DNA of 64,000 bases from Gemmatimonadaceae bacterium (GCA_020846935.1 JADLCY010000008.1:360177-424176), one strand, 5' to 3'; positions 17,642 to 27,042 are shown, numbered from the stretch's first letter. Program-made: numbers and translations. The notes: a model not told the origin generated them from the sequence alone.

Positions 17642-18535
17642 TCAGGCGGAACGCATCGCGAGGACGTAGTCGACGTACCAGACGCGGTCTTGTTGGTGGA
17701 CCCGCGCGTCGCGCACGATCCCGGCGGTGAGCAACATTTCATGCGCCGGCTGCAGCACGCGTTGGAGGTGGGACGGGTATCGCTGGACGAGCGGGACCTG
17801 TTCGGCCAGCGCTTCGAGTTCGATGCGCCAGGTGACGGTGTCCTCGGCGCGTGCGACCTCGAGCAGTCGGTAGAGGCGACGGGCAACCGGAGACGACAGG
17901 GCCTGATAGTGCGCGGCCACGAGCGACGTGGCGTGGCCGTTGGCGATGTTGGCGCGCAGGAGCGGCGCCAGCGTCACGCGGGCATCGCCCGGTTCGGAGG
18001 TGGTGACGTTGGGGAAGAGGGCGAGCTGCTCTCGATCAAGCACTCGCCGTCGATCGATGGAGACGGCCGACAGCACGGTGAATCGCCCGTCGAGCGTGTG
18101 TCCGGAGGACGCGCTGTAATACGCCGCGTTGGACTCGAGCGACGTGCGCTCGAGTCGGTTGAGCGCGGCGCGCAGCTGTTCGTAGGTGCGCCCATCGGCG
18201 CGGCGACCGATCGAACGGAGGAACGCGTGCAAAGTGAAGGTGACCGAACCGTCCTCGGGCTCACCAGCGTCGACAAACCGTCGGCAGATCTCCACGTACA
18301 CGTCCTGGTCGAACGTGCCGGGCAGCCGGTCGCCTGGGCTCGGGAGAACGCGCCAGCGGCCGCCAGCAGGCGGTGTGTAGAGGATCGAGGCCTCTTCCGC
18401 CGAATCGCTGAGACGGAACAGGGGCAGCGCTTCGAGCGCCCGGTCGAGCAGGATGAGCTTACCGGGGGGGCGCCGTGGCGGGTGCGTGCGCCGGCGCTCG
18501 TCGCCGTTCGGGAACTCTCGCGGCCGCGCGTTCAT
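17642..18535 (-). CDS. Plasmid-type replication initiator protein (RPA family), chromosomal
   Basis: The 297-residue product follows the RPA/RepA-like initiator pattern (PF10134 class): ALPLFRLSDSAEEASILYT at the start, TFDQDVYVEICRRFVD, HAFLRSIGRRADGRTYEQLRAALNRL and later winged-helix-like segments with VARRLYRLLEVA. In plasmids these proteins bind iterons. Here there are no iterons nearby. The gene starts inside the SDR stop (4-base overlap) and belongs to a MerR-SDR-RPA operon, so a transcriptional or chromosomal role is more likely. The family call is by motif memory. Confidence 0.7.
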   Translation of the reverse strand: MNARPREFPNGDERRRTHPPRRPPGKLILLDRALEALPLFRLSDSAEEASILYTPPAGGRWRVLPSPGDRLPGTFDQDVYVEICRRFVDAGEPEDGSVTFTLHAFLRSIGRRADGRTYEQLRAALNRLERTSLESNAAYYSASSGHTLDGRFTVLSAVSIDRRRVLDREQLALFPNVTTSEPGDARVTLAPLLRANIANGHATSLVAAHYQALSSPVARRLYRLLEVARAEDTVTWRIELEALAEQVPLVQRYPSHLQRVLQPAHEMLLTAGIVRDARVHQQDRVWYVDYVLAMRSA

Positions 18536-19248
18536 CCGAGCTTGATCACCTGCCCGTTCACCGAACCGGCGGCCTCCGAGCAGAGGAGGGTCACCCAGTC
18601 AGCCACGGTCTCGCGTTCCACGTATGAGGTCCCCGGGTCGAGCGTGGCGAGATTGCTGGCCGTGCGGATGGCGGTCGGCGCGAGCGCGTTGGCCCGGACG
18701 CCGTGTTTGTGTTCCTCGGCCGCGACCGCACGCATGAGCGTGAGCACGCCGGTCTTGGCCGCTGCATAGGCCACGTGCCCGGACACCCGGTTCCCGGGGA
18801 GTGCCGCGGCCGAGGCGAAGTACACGATCGCGCCGCGTCCACGCCGAACGAGGGGAAGGAACGCACGCGTGGTGAGGAACGCGGTCGTGACATTCACGTC
18901 GAACATGCGTTGCCAGGCTTCTGGCGCCGTGTCAGCGACGGCCGCGCCAGCGTAGCCGCCGGCGAGACACACGAGGCTGTGCACCTCCCCTGAGGCGCGT
19001 GTGGCGAGCGACGATGCGACGGCCCCGAGGGCCGAGGCATCCGTCAGGTCGCACGCGTGGGCCTCCGCGCTCGCGCCGGCGGCACGGAGCTCAGCAGCGC
19101 GCTCGGCGACTTCGCCTGCGTTGCGGTCCAGGAGCACACAATGCGCGCCCAGCGATCCGAACGCCGCGGCCACCGCCTGCCCCGCCTGGCCAGATCGTCC
19201 GACGCCCGTGATCACGGCCACGCGGCCATCCATCCGCGGGCCGCTCAC
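18532..19248 (-). CDS. Short-chain dehydrogenase/reductase (SDR)
   Basis: The 238-residue product starts at a GTG overlapping the MerR stop; an ATG five codons in is an alternative. The Rossmann nucleotide site VAVITGVGRSGQAGQAVAAA is a variant of TGxxxGxG. The catalytic YxxxK is in HVAYAAAKTGVLTLM, with Ser in VYFASAAALPG and Asn in VNVTTAFLT. NAD(P)-dependent oxidoreduction of an unknown alcohol or ketone is expected. LCSEAAGSVNGQVI near the end is typical of FabG-like SDRs. Operon with MerR and RPA. Confidence 0.93.
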   Translation of the reverse strand: MSGPRMDGRVAVITGVGRSGQAGQAVAAAFGSLGAHCVLLDRNAGEVAERAAELRAAGASAEAHACDLTDASALGAVASSLATRASGEVHSLVCLAGGYAGAAVADTAPEAWQRMFDVNVTTAFLTTRAFLPLVRRGRGAIVYFASAAALPGNRVSGHVAYAAAKTGVLTLMRAVAAEEHKHGVRANALAPTAIRTASNLATLDPGTSYVERETVADWVTLLCSEAAGSVNGQVIKLG

Positions 19249-19790
19249 GCCTTCTCCATGCGACCGATCGCCGTGCGCAACGCTTCGCGAAGCTGGACAA
19301 TGGCTTCGTCGTGCGCAGCGCTCGAGTCATCGCGCACATGCAGCTCGATGCCATCAGCAACGGCGACACGCCGCCACGTGTGCAGGCCGTTGCTGTCGTT
19401 GTTCGCGGCCGCGGGGACACCCGCCGCGAGCGCCGCCGCGAGCCACTGGGCCACGCGGCGCTCGAGTGCATCGCCGGTCACCTCTTTCATCTCGCAGCGA
19501 ATGGCCTCGAGGTTCAGGCCTTCGCGCTGGCGGATCTTGATGGAGAGCAGCTGAAGGAAATGCCGATAGCCGTACGTCGCTGAGGTTCCCGCGCCTTCGG
19601 GGCGGTCCATCAAACGATTCGAGACGTAGAAGCGCACGGCTCGCGCAGACGGCATGGCGCGCGCCGAGGCGTTGGTTGGCCGTACGCCCACCGCATCCAC
19701 CAGTCCGGAGACGTGCGCTGCGAGTCCGCGCGCATTCCAGGGTGCAAACCGCGCATGCGCGCGCAGCAGGGCGACAGGGGACTCCGGCAT
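19245..19790 (-). CDS. MerR-family transcriptional regulator
   Basis: The 181-residue product has a MerR-type helix-turn-helix at ~40-110: MPSARAVRFYVSNRLMDRP, GYRHFLQLLSIKIRQREG and LNLEAIRCEMKEV. These match the recognition helix, wing and second helix pair of MerR proteins. The C-terminal effector region (~120-181) is short and lacks the Cys pattern of metal sensors. It heads a four-gene overlapping operon and probably regulates it. Confidence 0.85.
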   Translation of the reverse strand: MPESPVALLRAHARFAPWNARGLAAHVSGLVDAVGVRPTNASARAMPSARAVRFYVSNRLMDRPEGAGTSATYGYRHFLQLLSIKIRQREGLNLEAIRCEMKEVTGDALERRVAQWLAAALAAGVPAAANNDSNGLHTWRRVAVADGIELHVRDDSSAAHDEAIVQLREALRTAIGRMEKA

Positions 19791-20034
19791 CCGGGTAGAT
19801 TACGCGGCGCCCGGTGGCAGGCGCCAGACGAGCGAGCAAGCAACTCGTCAGGCGCGCACGGCGCGCGAACGCCGGGCCATGGTGCGGATCGGTTTCGTGT
19901 CGCGATTGATGGATCGCCATCCCCCCGATCATGCCACCGCCGCCGACCGCCAGGGACACGCGGTTCGCCCAACGGAGCGGATCGGCGTCCACCGGGCTAT
20001 TGTCGTGCCGGTCGACGCCCGATCCGTCGGGAGT

Positions 20035-20760
20035 TCACCGCTTCTTCTTTGCCGCCTTCTTCGCGGTGGCGGCCTTCTTTGCAGGCTTTCTTGCGGCAGC
20101 CTTTGCGGGTGCTGCCTTCTTTCCGGATTTCTTTGCCTTGGCCGGTGCCGACTTCTTCGCGGCGCCCTTGCTGACGGTCCCCTGCTTTGCGCCAGCCTTC
20201 TTTCCGGTGGCCTTCTTTCCGCCGGCCGGCTTGCTCACTGTCTTGGCAGGCTTGGCGGGCTGACTGGACATCTTGGGCGCGGGCTTCGGCTTGGCAGCGG
20301 GCGCACTGGTCCTGGGAGCTGGCTTCGCCTTGGCAGCAGGCGCGCTGGCCTTGGCCGTTGGGGAGACCTTGGCGGCGGGTGCGGCCGGAGTCTTGGTCGG
20401 CGCCGCGGCCTTGGCTGCGGGCGCGGACTTCACCGGCGGTGTCGCCGCGGCGGCCGGTGCGGCCCCGGCTGGAGCTGGTGGGGTGGCCGGTCGAGCCGCG
20501 CGGCGACGCGGCGCTCCAAAGACGTCCTCATCTTCGACGTCGTCCTCGGCCGCTTCTTCTACGGTCTCGCTTTCCTCCTCCTCGTCGAGTGCGGCTTCGT
20601 CGGGATCCTCCCAGAGGGAATCGTCGTGCTTGGTCGATCCCCAGCCGTCGTCGTCATCGCCATCATCGTCGTAGGACGCGCCCCCACCGTATCCGACGTC
20701 GTCCATCTCGTCGTCGTCGCCGAACCGCAAGGCGCCATCCTGCGTGTCAACGCTTGCCAT
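20035..20760 (-). CDS. Histone-H1-like protein: acidic N-terminus, Lys/Ala/Pro C-terminus
   Basis: The ATG at 20760 has a strong GGAGGAA ribosome site. Residues 1-80 are very acidic (runs of Asp/Glu, DDDGDDDDGWG). The rest is Ala/Lys/Pro repeats (PAAKAKPAPRTSAPAAKPKP, ending KKAAKKKR), resembling histone H1-like or PhaF/HC1-type nucleoid proteins. An acidic head fused to a polybasic DNA-binding tail could bind both a basic partner and DNA. The frame continues upstream of this ATG but that part lacks the ribosome site. Confidence 0.75.
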   Translation of the reverse strand: MASVDTQDGALRFGDDDEMDDVGYGGGASYDDDGDDDDGWGSTKHDDSLWEDPDEAALDEEEESETVEEAAEDDVEDEDVFGAPRRRAARPATPPAPAGAAPAAAATPPVKSAPAAKAAAPTKTPAAPAAKVSPTAKASAPAAKAKPAPRTSAPAAKPKPAPKMSSQPAKPAKTVSKPAGGKKATGKKAGAKQGTVSKGAAKKSAPAKAKKSGKKAAPAKAAARKPAKKAATAKKAAKKKR

Positions 20761-20923
20761 GTATTCCTCCGTGGTGAAAATCGGCCAAATAGGGAGTTGG
20801 ACTCTGCTGCCCGGGACGCGTCCCCGGCGCATCGTCAGCAGGCGAATGCCTGTGACTGCGCCACCCGGGAGACACCTTGTACAATTGCGACGGGATTCCG
20901 TCAAGCCGCGTTCGTGTGCCGCC

Positions 20924-21985
20924 TCAATCCCGCGGGGCCTGGGATTCCAGGACGTCGGCGTCGAAGCCCAAGAGTCGCCGCTCGCGGATCACTCGAGTGA
21001 GCGCATCGCAGACACCCGGGTCAAAGCGCGTACCCGCTTCCCGGGAGACGCGGGCGGCTGCCTCCTCGGTGGACAGGGGAGGGGTCGCGGTTCGAGGCGC
21101 GGTGAGTTCGGTGAAGGCGCGGGCGGCGGCAAGCACACGGCCGCCTAACGAAATGTCGTCCCCCCGTGCCCGGCGCGGTCCGCCGGATCCGTCCCAGAAC
21201 TCCCCCTGATCCCGCACGCCCTCCACGAGATCTGGCAGTGAGGTGAGTCCGGACAGGATGTCGAGGGCGCGCTGGGTGCTGCCCGTCGACCCACGGGAGC
21301 CGCGCGGACCCACGAGAACGCCAATGTCCGACAGCTGTGCGGCGCTGCGAATCTGCCACGCGCGATGGGGGGAGAGCCCGATGGCCACGGCCACCGCTTC
21401 GGCCACCGCCGCCAGGCGCCGCATGCGGCCTGCGTGTCCGGCTTCGCGGGCCTCGAGCAACTCGGTGACCCGGACGAGGGCATGCACCACGCCATCGGCG
21501 AGCGATTCCACCTCGCGGGCGTGTTCACGGGTGAGACGAGCGCTTTCGGCTTGCAGGAGGCGCTCCACATTGCGTTGCTCGAGGAGCAAACGTCGGCGCC
21601 GGATGGCCCGCTCGAGCGCATGCCGGACCTTCTCGAGCTCCAGCGGCTTGGCCAGGTAGTCCATCGCGCCGAGCCGTAGCGCTTCGGCGGCACTGGGGGC
21701 ATCGGCGAGGGCGGACAGCATGACGATCGCGAGATCCGGGTCCACCCGGCGGGCCTCGGGCACCAGCTGCAGTCCCGACATGTCCGGCATGCGGATATCG
21801 CACACCATCAGCGTGTAGCGCTGGTTGCCGAGGTGGGTGAGTGCTTCGCCGGCGCTGGCCGCTGTTTCTACGAGGTAGCCGCGCCGGCCGAGGTAGCGGG
21901 CCAGGGATTCCCGGACCGCTTCCTCGTCGTCGACCAGGAGGACGCGATCGACGTCCGCATCTCCGATGACGAGGTTGGTCAGCAT
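20924..21985 (-). CDS. Response regulator with degenerate HD-GYP output domain
   Basis: The 353-residue product has a receiver domain (residues 12-130): VLLVDDEEAVRESL, phospho-acceptor Asp in MVCDIRMPDMSG, and Lys in DYLAKPLE. A coiled linker follows. The C-terminal ~150 residues have the fold pattern of HD-GYP: HAGRMRRLAAVAEAVAVAIGL, SAAQLSDIGVLVG, EFWDGSGG and ISLGGRVLAAARAFTEL. The metal-binding HD is SD and the GYP is absent, so c-di-GMP hydrolysis is not expected. It lies 24 bases after the kinase gene on the same strand, a two-component pair. Confidence 0.85.
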   Translation of the reverse strand: MLTNLVIGDADVDRVLLVDDEEAVRESLARYLGRRGYLVETAASAGEALTHLGNQRYTLMVCDIRMPDMSGLQLVPEARRVDPDLAIVMLSALADAPSAAEALRLGAMDYLAKPLELEKVRHALERAIRRRRLLLEQRNVERLLQAESARLTREHAREVESLADGVVHALVRVTELLEAREAGHAGRMRRLAAVAEAVAVAIGLSPHRAWQIRSAAQLSDIGVLVGPRGSRGSTGSTQRALDILSGLTSLPDLVEGVRDQGEFWDGSGGPRRARGDDISLGGRVLAAARAFTELTAPRTATPPLSTEEAAARVSREAGTRFDPGVCDALTRVIRERRLLGFDADVLESQAPRD

Positions 21986-22009
21986 GGTCCCGCTCCGCCG
22001 AGCCGGCCG

Positions 22010-25000
22010 CTACGCGGTCGCAAGCGTGCTGTGGTCGCGGGCACGCGGAAACGTGAGCTGGAAGCGCGTGCCTTGGCCGGGCACGCTCTCGACATGAAAG
22101 TAGCCCCCGTGGGCGCGTACGATGCCGTAGCTCACGCTGAGCCCCAGCCCGGTGCCCTCTCCGGCCGGCTTCGTGGTGAAGAACGGCTCGAAGATGCGTT
22201 GCTTCGTTTCCTCGTCCATGCCGACGCCGCTGTCCTCGACGAACAGTGAGACGACGTCGACCGTGGACTCCGAGCGCACGATGAGTCGCTTCACGTCGGC
22301 ACGCAGGAGGGCATACTCCGCGTTGATCACGAGATTCAGCAGGACCTGCTGCAGACGCTGACTGTCTCCGGCGACGACCGGTGCAGCGGGATCGAGATCG
22401 ACCTTCACCTCGATACCGGCCGAACGCAGGCCGTAGCCACGGAGTCGCAGCGTCCGCTCGACCATTTCGTTGAAGTCCACGAGTTCCTGCGACGGTCCGG
22501 TTTTGCGCGAGAAGAGCAGAAGGTCGCGCACCACGCCGACGGCACGATCCGCCTCGCGCTTGATGAGGCGCACCGATTCGTGCTGTTCGGCGTCGAGCGG
22601 ATCGTCCATCAGGAGCTGAGCGAAGGCCGAGATACCAGCCAGCGGGTTGTTCAGTTCATGCGCTACGCCGGCGACGAGTTCGCCGAGGGCGGCCAACTTC
22701 TCGCTCTGACGAAGTTGCTCCTCGATCCGGCGTTCCGCCGTGAGGTTGCGCACCGTCACCACCTGCGCGACGGGCACGTCATTCACGTCGCGGATGTAGC
22801 TGAGCAGCACGGAGGCCGGGAACGTGGACCCGTCGCGGCGTCGATGGATGTGCTCGGCCGCCCACACGCCGGCCGCTCCCGAGGTGCCGTCCGGGCCGAC
22901 GCGACGCGCAACGTTTGCCGAGTCGACCAATCGGTCGAACAACACGGCCGGCGCGCCGTCGAAGGCATACATGTACTCGGCAATCGCCGCGGCGTTGGCA
23001 TACATCACCTGACGATCGAGGCCGATGATGAGGACCGCCTGGTCCATCGTGGCCAGCGCGGTGGCCAGCATGTGTTCGCGCGCGCGCCGCTTCTGCTCTT
23101 CTTCGTTGAGGAGCAGGACGTCGGCGGCGAGGGCGAGTGAGGCGGCGAGATCGCCGAGCGTCTCGGCGTCGGTGCGATGGCCGGGGATCGGCGGTGCCGA
23201 TGGCATCGACCAGAGCACGCCGAGCAACTGGTCACGCGCGACGAGCGGCACGAGCGTCGCTCCCGGTGGCACCAGGTGTCCTTCACCGATGGCCGCGAGG
23301 GCGTGGGCCGTCGCGTCCTGCTGCACGAGGGGTGACGACAACCGGGCCGCGCTCTCGGCGATGCCGATCGAAACGCCGGCCATGGGCTGCAATACGCCGG
23401 AGGCGGCGAGATAGTGAAGCGCCGCGCCGCTGGCGTCGACAAAAGCGATGGCCTTGCCCTCCGAGGGCACGGCGCGATCAATGGCGGTGAGCGCATCGAG
23501 CGCGGTGCGATCCGGTGCTGCGGCGCCCAGCACCGCGCGCGCGATGGCCGCCGCCGCTTCAGCCACTTCGCGCGACCGACGCTCCGCATCGAACTGGTCC
23601 GCGTTGCGGAAGGCGAGCGCGACCTGTGTGGCGAAGTCGCGCAGCAGCAGGCGCTCGTCCTCGGAGAAGGCATGGTGCGTGCGCCAGCGCAGCGCCAACG
23701 CACCCCGCACGCGGCCCTCGACGATGAGCGGCAACCGCGCGAACGACATGATCTCATCGGGGATGCGTGTGCCAGCGGTCAGCGTCCACACGGCACTCAG
23801 CGGATCGTCGCGAATGTCCTCGAAAAAGCCCTCCTCGCCGGCCAGCAGGGGTGCGGCAAACTCCGGTGCGGTGACGATGCGACTCGCCACACGCGAGAGT
23901 GTGTCGGCGCCGATGCCCGCGACGTAGCGGACGCTCGCAGTGCGGCGCGCCTGGTCCACCGAATACAGGGTCAGCCCCGAGGCGTCCAGCAGCTCGCGGG
24001 CAACGCGTGAGAGCTCGTCGAAGAACGAGGTCGCATCCACCGCATACGAGAGCGATCGGGCTGCCGACGACAGCGTCTCGGCGTGGCGTGCGGTGTGGGC
24101 AGCTGCGCGGTAGAGCCTGGCGTTCTCGATGGCGACGGCGGCGTGCGACGCCAGTGCGGCAAGCAACTCCTCGTCCCGTTCGTTGAACTCGCGTGTGAGA
24201 TTCGCGGCGACCAGGAGCACGCCGATGGGGCGATCGGCGACGAGCAGGGGCGCGAGGATCGCGTTGACGGGTTCGGGGCCGAGCGTCGCCGCCAGCGCGT
24301 GGTCACCGGAGAGTTGCTGCAGGTCGTTGGTGCGAACGACGCGTCGGCCCAGCGCGACGCGCCGGACAAGGGTGGGTCGTGCCGGCGTCCGGTACCCGAT
24401 CATCGATGCCCCGAGTCCGGCGGCACCCACCACGACCACATCGTCGTCATCAAGCAGCGTCAATGCCGACCCCTGGCCACCAAGGAGACGCGCGCTCGTT
24501 TCGGCCACGAGCCGGACCACGCGCTCGAACTCCAGCGATTGATTCAGTTGCTGAACGATGTCGGCCAGGGACCGGGCTTCGTTGGCGAGCTGCTGATCGT
24601 GCGCCAGGAGCCAGGCATTCCGGATGGCGAGGGCGGCCAGGTCGGCAAGGCACCCAAGGTTGGTCGTGTCAACGTCGGAGAACGCGCCGTCTCGCGGGTT
24701 CACGGCGAGAAGCGCGCCGACGACCGCTCCACCGGCGATGAGCGGCGCTGCGGCAAACTGCCGAACGCCGAGTGGTTCCAGGAATGCAGGATCGGCGAGG
24801 ACCGAAGCAACCCCGTCGTGTACCACGGCATGCCGTTCAGGGAGCGCGCGAGGCGCAAAGACCTCCGTGCTCAGGAACGACTGACCAGTGAGGCTCGTGA
24901 GCGACGGCGCCGATTCGACGATGGCGAAAGATCCGCCGGCCCGCATGGCGATGCAGCCGCCTTCACACGCGACGGTGGCGCCGAGGAGCTCGATCACCGC

Positions 25001-25117
25001 CGCCGCGACTCGGTGCGGTTCTTCGAGCGTCGCGTTGATGATGCGCGTTGCCCGCAGGAGTTCCGCGGTGTCGAGTGCGTGCTGCGCCGCCTGGAGCGAA
25101 GGCTTCGTGAGGCTCAC
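22010..25117 (-). CDS. Multi-GAF, PAS-containing hybrid-less sensor histidine kinase
   Basis: The GTG start at 25117 gives 1035 residues with no membrane helix. In order: about four GAF domains (~30-165, ~185-340, ~350-500, ~540-680), a PAS domain (~690-800, VTVRNLTAERRIEE at its end), HisKA (LAALGELVAGVAHELNNPL, phospho-His) and HATPase (GDSQRLQQVLLNLVINAEY, VEDSGVGMDEETKQRIF, GEGTGLGLSVSYGIV). Cytoplasmic sensing of small molecules or redox by stacked GAFs is inferred. The receiver gene directly downstream is its partner. Confidence 0.93.
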   Translation of the reverse strand: MSLTKPSLQAAQHALDTAELLRATRIINATLEEPHRVAAAVIELLGATVACEGGCIAMRAGGSFAIVESAPSLTSLTGQSFLSTEVFAPRALPERHAVVHDGVASVLADPAFLEPLGVRQFAAAPLIAGGAVVGALLAVNPRDGAFSDVDTTNLGCLADLAALAIRNAWLLAHDQQLANEARSLADIVQQLNQSLEFERVVRLVAETSARLLGGQGSALTLLDDDDVVVVGAAGLGASMIGYRTPARPTLVRRVALGRRVVRTNDLQQLSGDHALAATLGPEPVNAILAPLLVADRPIGVLLVAANLTREFNERDEELLAALASHAAVAIENARLYRAAAHTARHAETLSSAARSLSYAVDATSFFDELSRVARELLDASGLTLYSVDQARRTASVRYVAGIGADTLSRVASRIVTAPEFAAPLLAGEEGFFEDIRDDPLSAVWTLTAGTRIPDEIMSFARLPLIVEGRVRGALALRWRTHHAFSEDERLLLRDFATQVALAFRNADQFDAERRSREVAEAAAAIARAVLGAAAPDRTALDALTAIDRAVPSEGKAIAFVDASGAALHYLAASGVLQPMAGVSIGIAESAARLSSPLVQQDATAHALAAIGEGHLVPPGATLVPLVARDQLLGVLWSMPSAPPIPGHRTDAETLGDLAASLALAADVLLLNEEEQKRRAREHMLATALATMDQAVLIIGLDRQVMYANAAAIAEYMYAFDGAPAVLFDRLVDSANVARRVGPDGTSGAAGVWAAEHIHRRRDGSTFPASVLLSYIRDVNDVPVAQVVTVRNLTAERRIEEQLRQSEKLAALGELVAGVAHELNNPLAGISAFAQLLMDDPLDAEQHESVRLIKREADRAVGVVRDLLLFSRKTGPSQELVDFNEMVERTLRLRGYGLRSAGIEVKVDLDPAAPVVAGDSQRLQQVLLNLVINAEYALLRADVKRLIVRSESTVDVVSLFVEDSGVGMDEETKQRIFEPFFTTKPAGEGTGLGLSVSYGIVRAHGGYFHVESVPGQGTRFQLTFPRARDHSTLATA

Positions 25118-25198
25118 CGTTGGAAAAGGCGTCGTGGCCGGGTCGCCATGAGTTGACCGCTCGAAGGGACTGTGCGCAACCTCACAATTCTATTCGAT

Positions 25199-26047
25199 TC
25201 ACTCCTCGACGAACTCAACGTCGACCGTGTGGGGAATGACGCCCTGCTCAAAGCCTTTCTGGAGAAAGAGCCGAACGGCAGCTTTTCCGTCGGCGCCGTA
25301 GTCGAGCGTGCGCTCGTTGACGTACATGCCGACAAACGTGTCGGCCATCTGCCGCTCGAGTCCGCGAGCGTACGACATGGCATGGTCCAGCGCGGCCGCT
25401 CTGTGCTTAAGCGAGTACGCAATACTGTCCCTCAAGTGCCTCGAAAGTGTCCTGATGAGATCGGTGCCCAGGTCCTTGCGAACCACGTTGCCACCCAAGG
25501 GAAGCGGGAGCCCGGTCTCCTGGTGCCACCAGGCACCGAGGTCGGCGATGAGGTGCAGTCCGCGCTCTTGGTACGTGAGCTGGCCCTCGTGGATCAACAG
25601 CCCGAGGTCGACCGTACCTGATACGACCTCGTCTTCGATCTGATCGAAGGGCGTGGGGACGGCGATGAAGTTCGGCTCGAACAGCCGGAGCGCGAGGTAG
25701 GCGCTGGTCATCGGCCCCGGAATGGCAATGCGTGCGCCCTTGATGGACTGCGGGCTCATCGGCACTCGCGCGACCAGGCGCGGGCCATAGCGGTCACCCA
25801 TGGAGGCTCCGTGGGGGAGCAGGGCGTAACGATCGGCGAGGTACGCGTAGGCGTGGATCGAGACGGCGGTGACCTCGAGTTCGCCCCGCAGGGCGCGCTG
25901 ATTCAGCGATTCGATGTCCTGCAGCTCGTGTTCGTAGCGCAGGTCGCCGGTGTCGATCTTTCCGGCAGCGAGCGCGTAGAACATGAACGCGTCGTCGCTA
26001 TCGGGGCTGTGGCAAACGGTGATGGTGCGGGGCACGGTATCGGGCAC
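25199..26047 (-). CDS. mqnD: 1,4-dihydroxy-6-naphthoate synthase (futalosine menaquinone pathway)
   Basis: The 282-residue GTG-start product has the MqnD signature SPDSDDAFMFYALAAGKI near the N-terminus. It then shows the periplasmic-binding-protein-like fold: IESLNQRALRGELEVTAVSIHAYAYL, IAIPGPMTSAYLALRLF and GTVDLGLLIHEGQLTY. MqnD converts cyclic dehypoxanthine futalosine to 1,4-dihydroxy-6-naphthoate in the alternative menaquinone route. MqnA shares the fold but lacks this SPDxDDAF start, so MqnD is preferred. No other mqn gene is in the window. Confidence 0.9.
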   Translation of the reverse strand: MPDTVPRTITVCHSPDSDDAFMFYALAAGKIDTGDLRYEHELQDIESLNQRALRGELEVTAVSIHAYAYLADRYALLPHGASMGDRYGPRLVARVPMSPQSIKGARIAIPGPMTSAYLALRLFEPNFIAVPTPFDQIEDEVVSGTVDLGLLIHEGQLTYQERGLHLIADLGAWWHQETGLPLPLGGNVVRKDLGTDLIRTLSRHLRDSIAYSLKHRAAALDHAMSYARGLERQMADTFVGMYVNERTLDYGADGKAAVRLFLQKGFEQGVIPHTVDVEFVEE

Positions 26048-26106
26048 TGGAAGTTGGGAGCGGTGGCAGGAGGCGCGAACGTGCGTGTGCAGGTGCTGCG
26101 GGTCGG

Positions 26107-26916
26107 TCAGCGTCGGGTGAGTGCTGCCGCCGCGTCGATGTCGTTCTTGTGGCGAACGTACTCCTCCAGACTCTTGGCCATTTCCGTTTGCTCGGCCTTG
26201 GCGACACGAGCAAGCAGTCGGCCTGCGGTCGTGGAGTCGTTGCGCGCCTGGGCCACGCGCGCGGCGAGGATGAGGCCAAGCAGGTGGTCCGGGTTTTCGC
26301 GCAACAAGGTATCGGCCTGCGCCTGAGCGACAGCGAGTTCGCCGGCCATCTCGGCCATGCGGCCGTAGTCGTAGCGAAGGTCGTTGTCGAGGGGTGCGAG
26401 CGCCTCGTACGCTCCCATGGCCATGGACGCAAAGAAGCCCGCCGAGTCCGCCTTGCCCTGAGCCGACAGGTTCATGACGCGATCGAAGAGGCGGTCGGCT
26501 CGCTCACGTGGGGACATCGATGAGATATCGGGCGCGCGCCCGCCAGCCGCGCCGGGCGGCGGTGCGCCGAGCGGTGTTGCCTCGGACGAGGTGGGTGGGG
26601 TAGAGGCCCCCTGCTGTGCGGCCACCATGATGATGAGCGCGAGGAGCGCCGCGCCCGCCATCACCCACGGGAGAATCGATCGCCGGGCGCTATCGCCTGG
26701 GGACCCCAGACTCGATGCGGCTCCGGGCGCCGCACCGGGCGTCCCCGCGGCGGTACCACAGCGGTGACAGAAGCGGGCGCCCGGCGTGAGGAGCGCGCTG
26801 CACGACCCGCAGGTGACTCCGAGGAGCGCGGCACCGCACTCTCCGCAGAACTTGCCGCCAGACGGTGTGCCACAGGCCGGGCAGGGGATCGTGTTGGGTG
26901 ACGACGAGGTGGACAT
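26107..26916 (-). CDS. Double zinc-ribbon membrane protein with TPR-like C-terminus
   Basis: Start ATG 26916 (MSTSSSPN); an in-frame ATG at 26928 is possible and neither has a clear ribosome site. Two zinc ribbons occupy residues 1-55: CPACGTPSGGKFCGECG and CGSCSALLTPGARFCHRCG. A Gly/Ala/Pro linker and a TM helix (ILPWVMAGAALLALIIMVAA) follow, then a helical TPR-like region (~130-265, LAVAQAQADTLLRENPDHLL). It is co-oriented with mqnD, 60 bases upstream of it. Role unknown; a membrane scaffold is possible. Confidence 0.7.
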   Translation of the reverse strand: MSTSSSPNTIPCPACGTPSGGKFCGECGAALLGVTCGSCSALLTPGARFCHRCGTAAGTPGAAPGAASSLGSPGDSARRSILPWVMAGAALLALIIMVAAQQGASTPPTSSEATPLGAPPPGAAGGRAPDISSMSPRERADRLFDRVMNLSAQGKADSAGFFASMAMGAYEALAPLDNDLRYDYGRMAEMAGELAVAQAQADTLLRENPDHLLGLILAARVAQARNDSTTAGRLLARVAKAEQTEMAKSLEEYVRHKNDIDAAAALTRR

Positions 26917-27020
26917 GACGGGGAACATACGCGATCGATGGCGACGCGGTGGCCTCGAATCCTCGAGGGGATGCGCGGCGGTTCGGGCTGAGTGCGCCCG
27001 TCCCTTTCCTCGTGCAAGCC

Positions 27021-27040
27021 GCTGAGTTTCCTTCCTCAGC
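27021..27040. promoter_or_regulatory. Inverted repeat immediately upstream of the GSI start
   Basis: GCTGAG (27021-27026) and CTCAGC (27035-27040) are perfectly complementary, two bases before the glnA ATG at 27043. They could form a weak hairpin over the ribosome-binding region. No canonical Shine-Dalgarno is visible. Confidence 0.35.
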
Positions 27041-27042
27041 CC

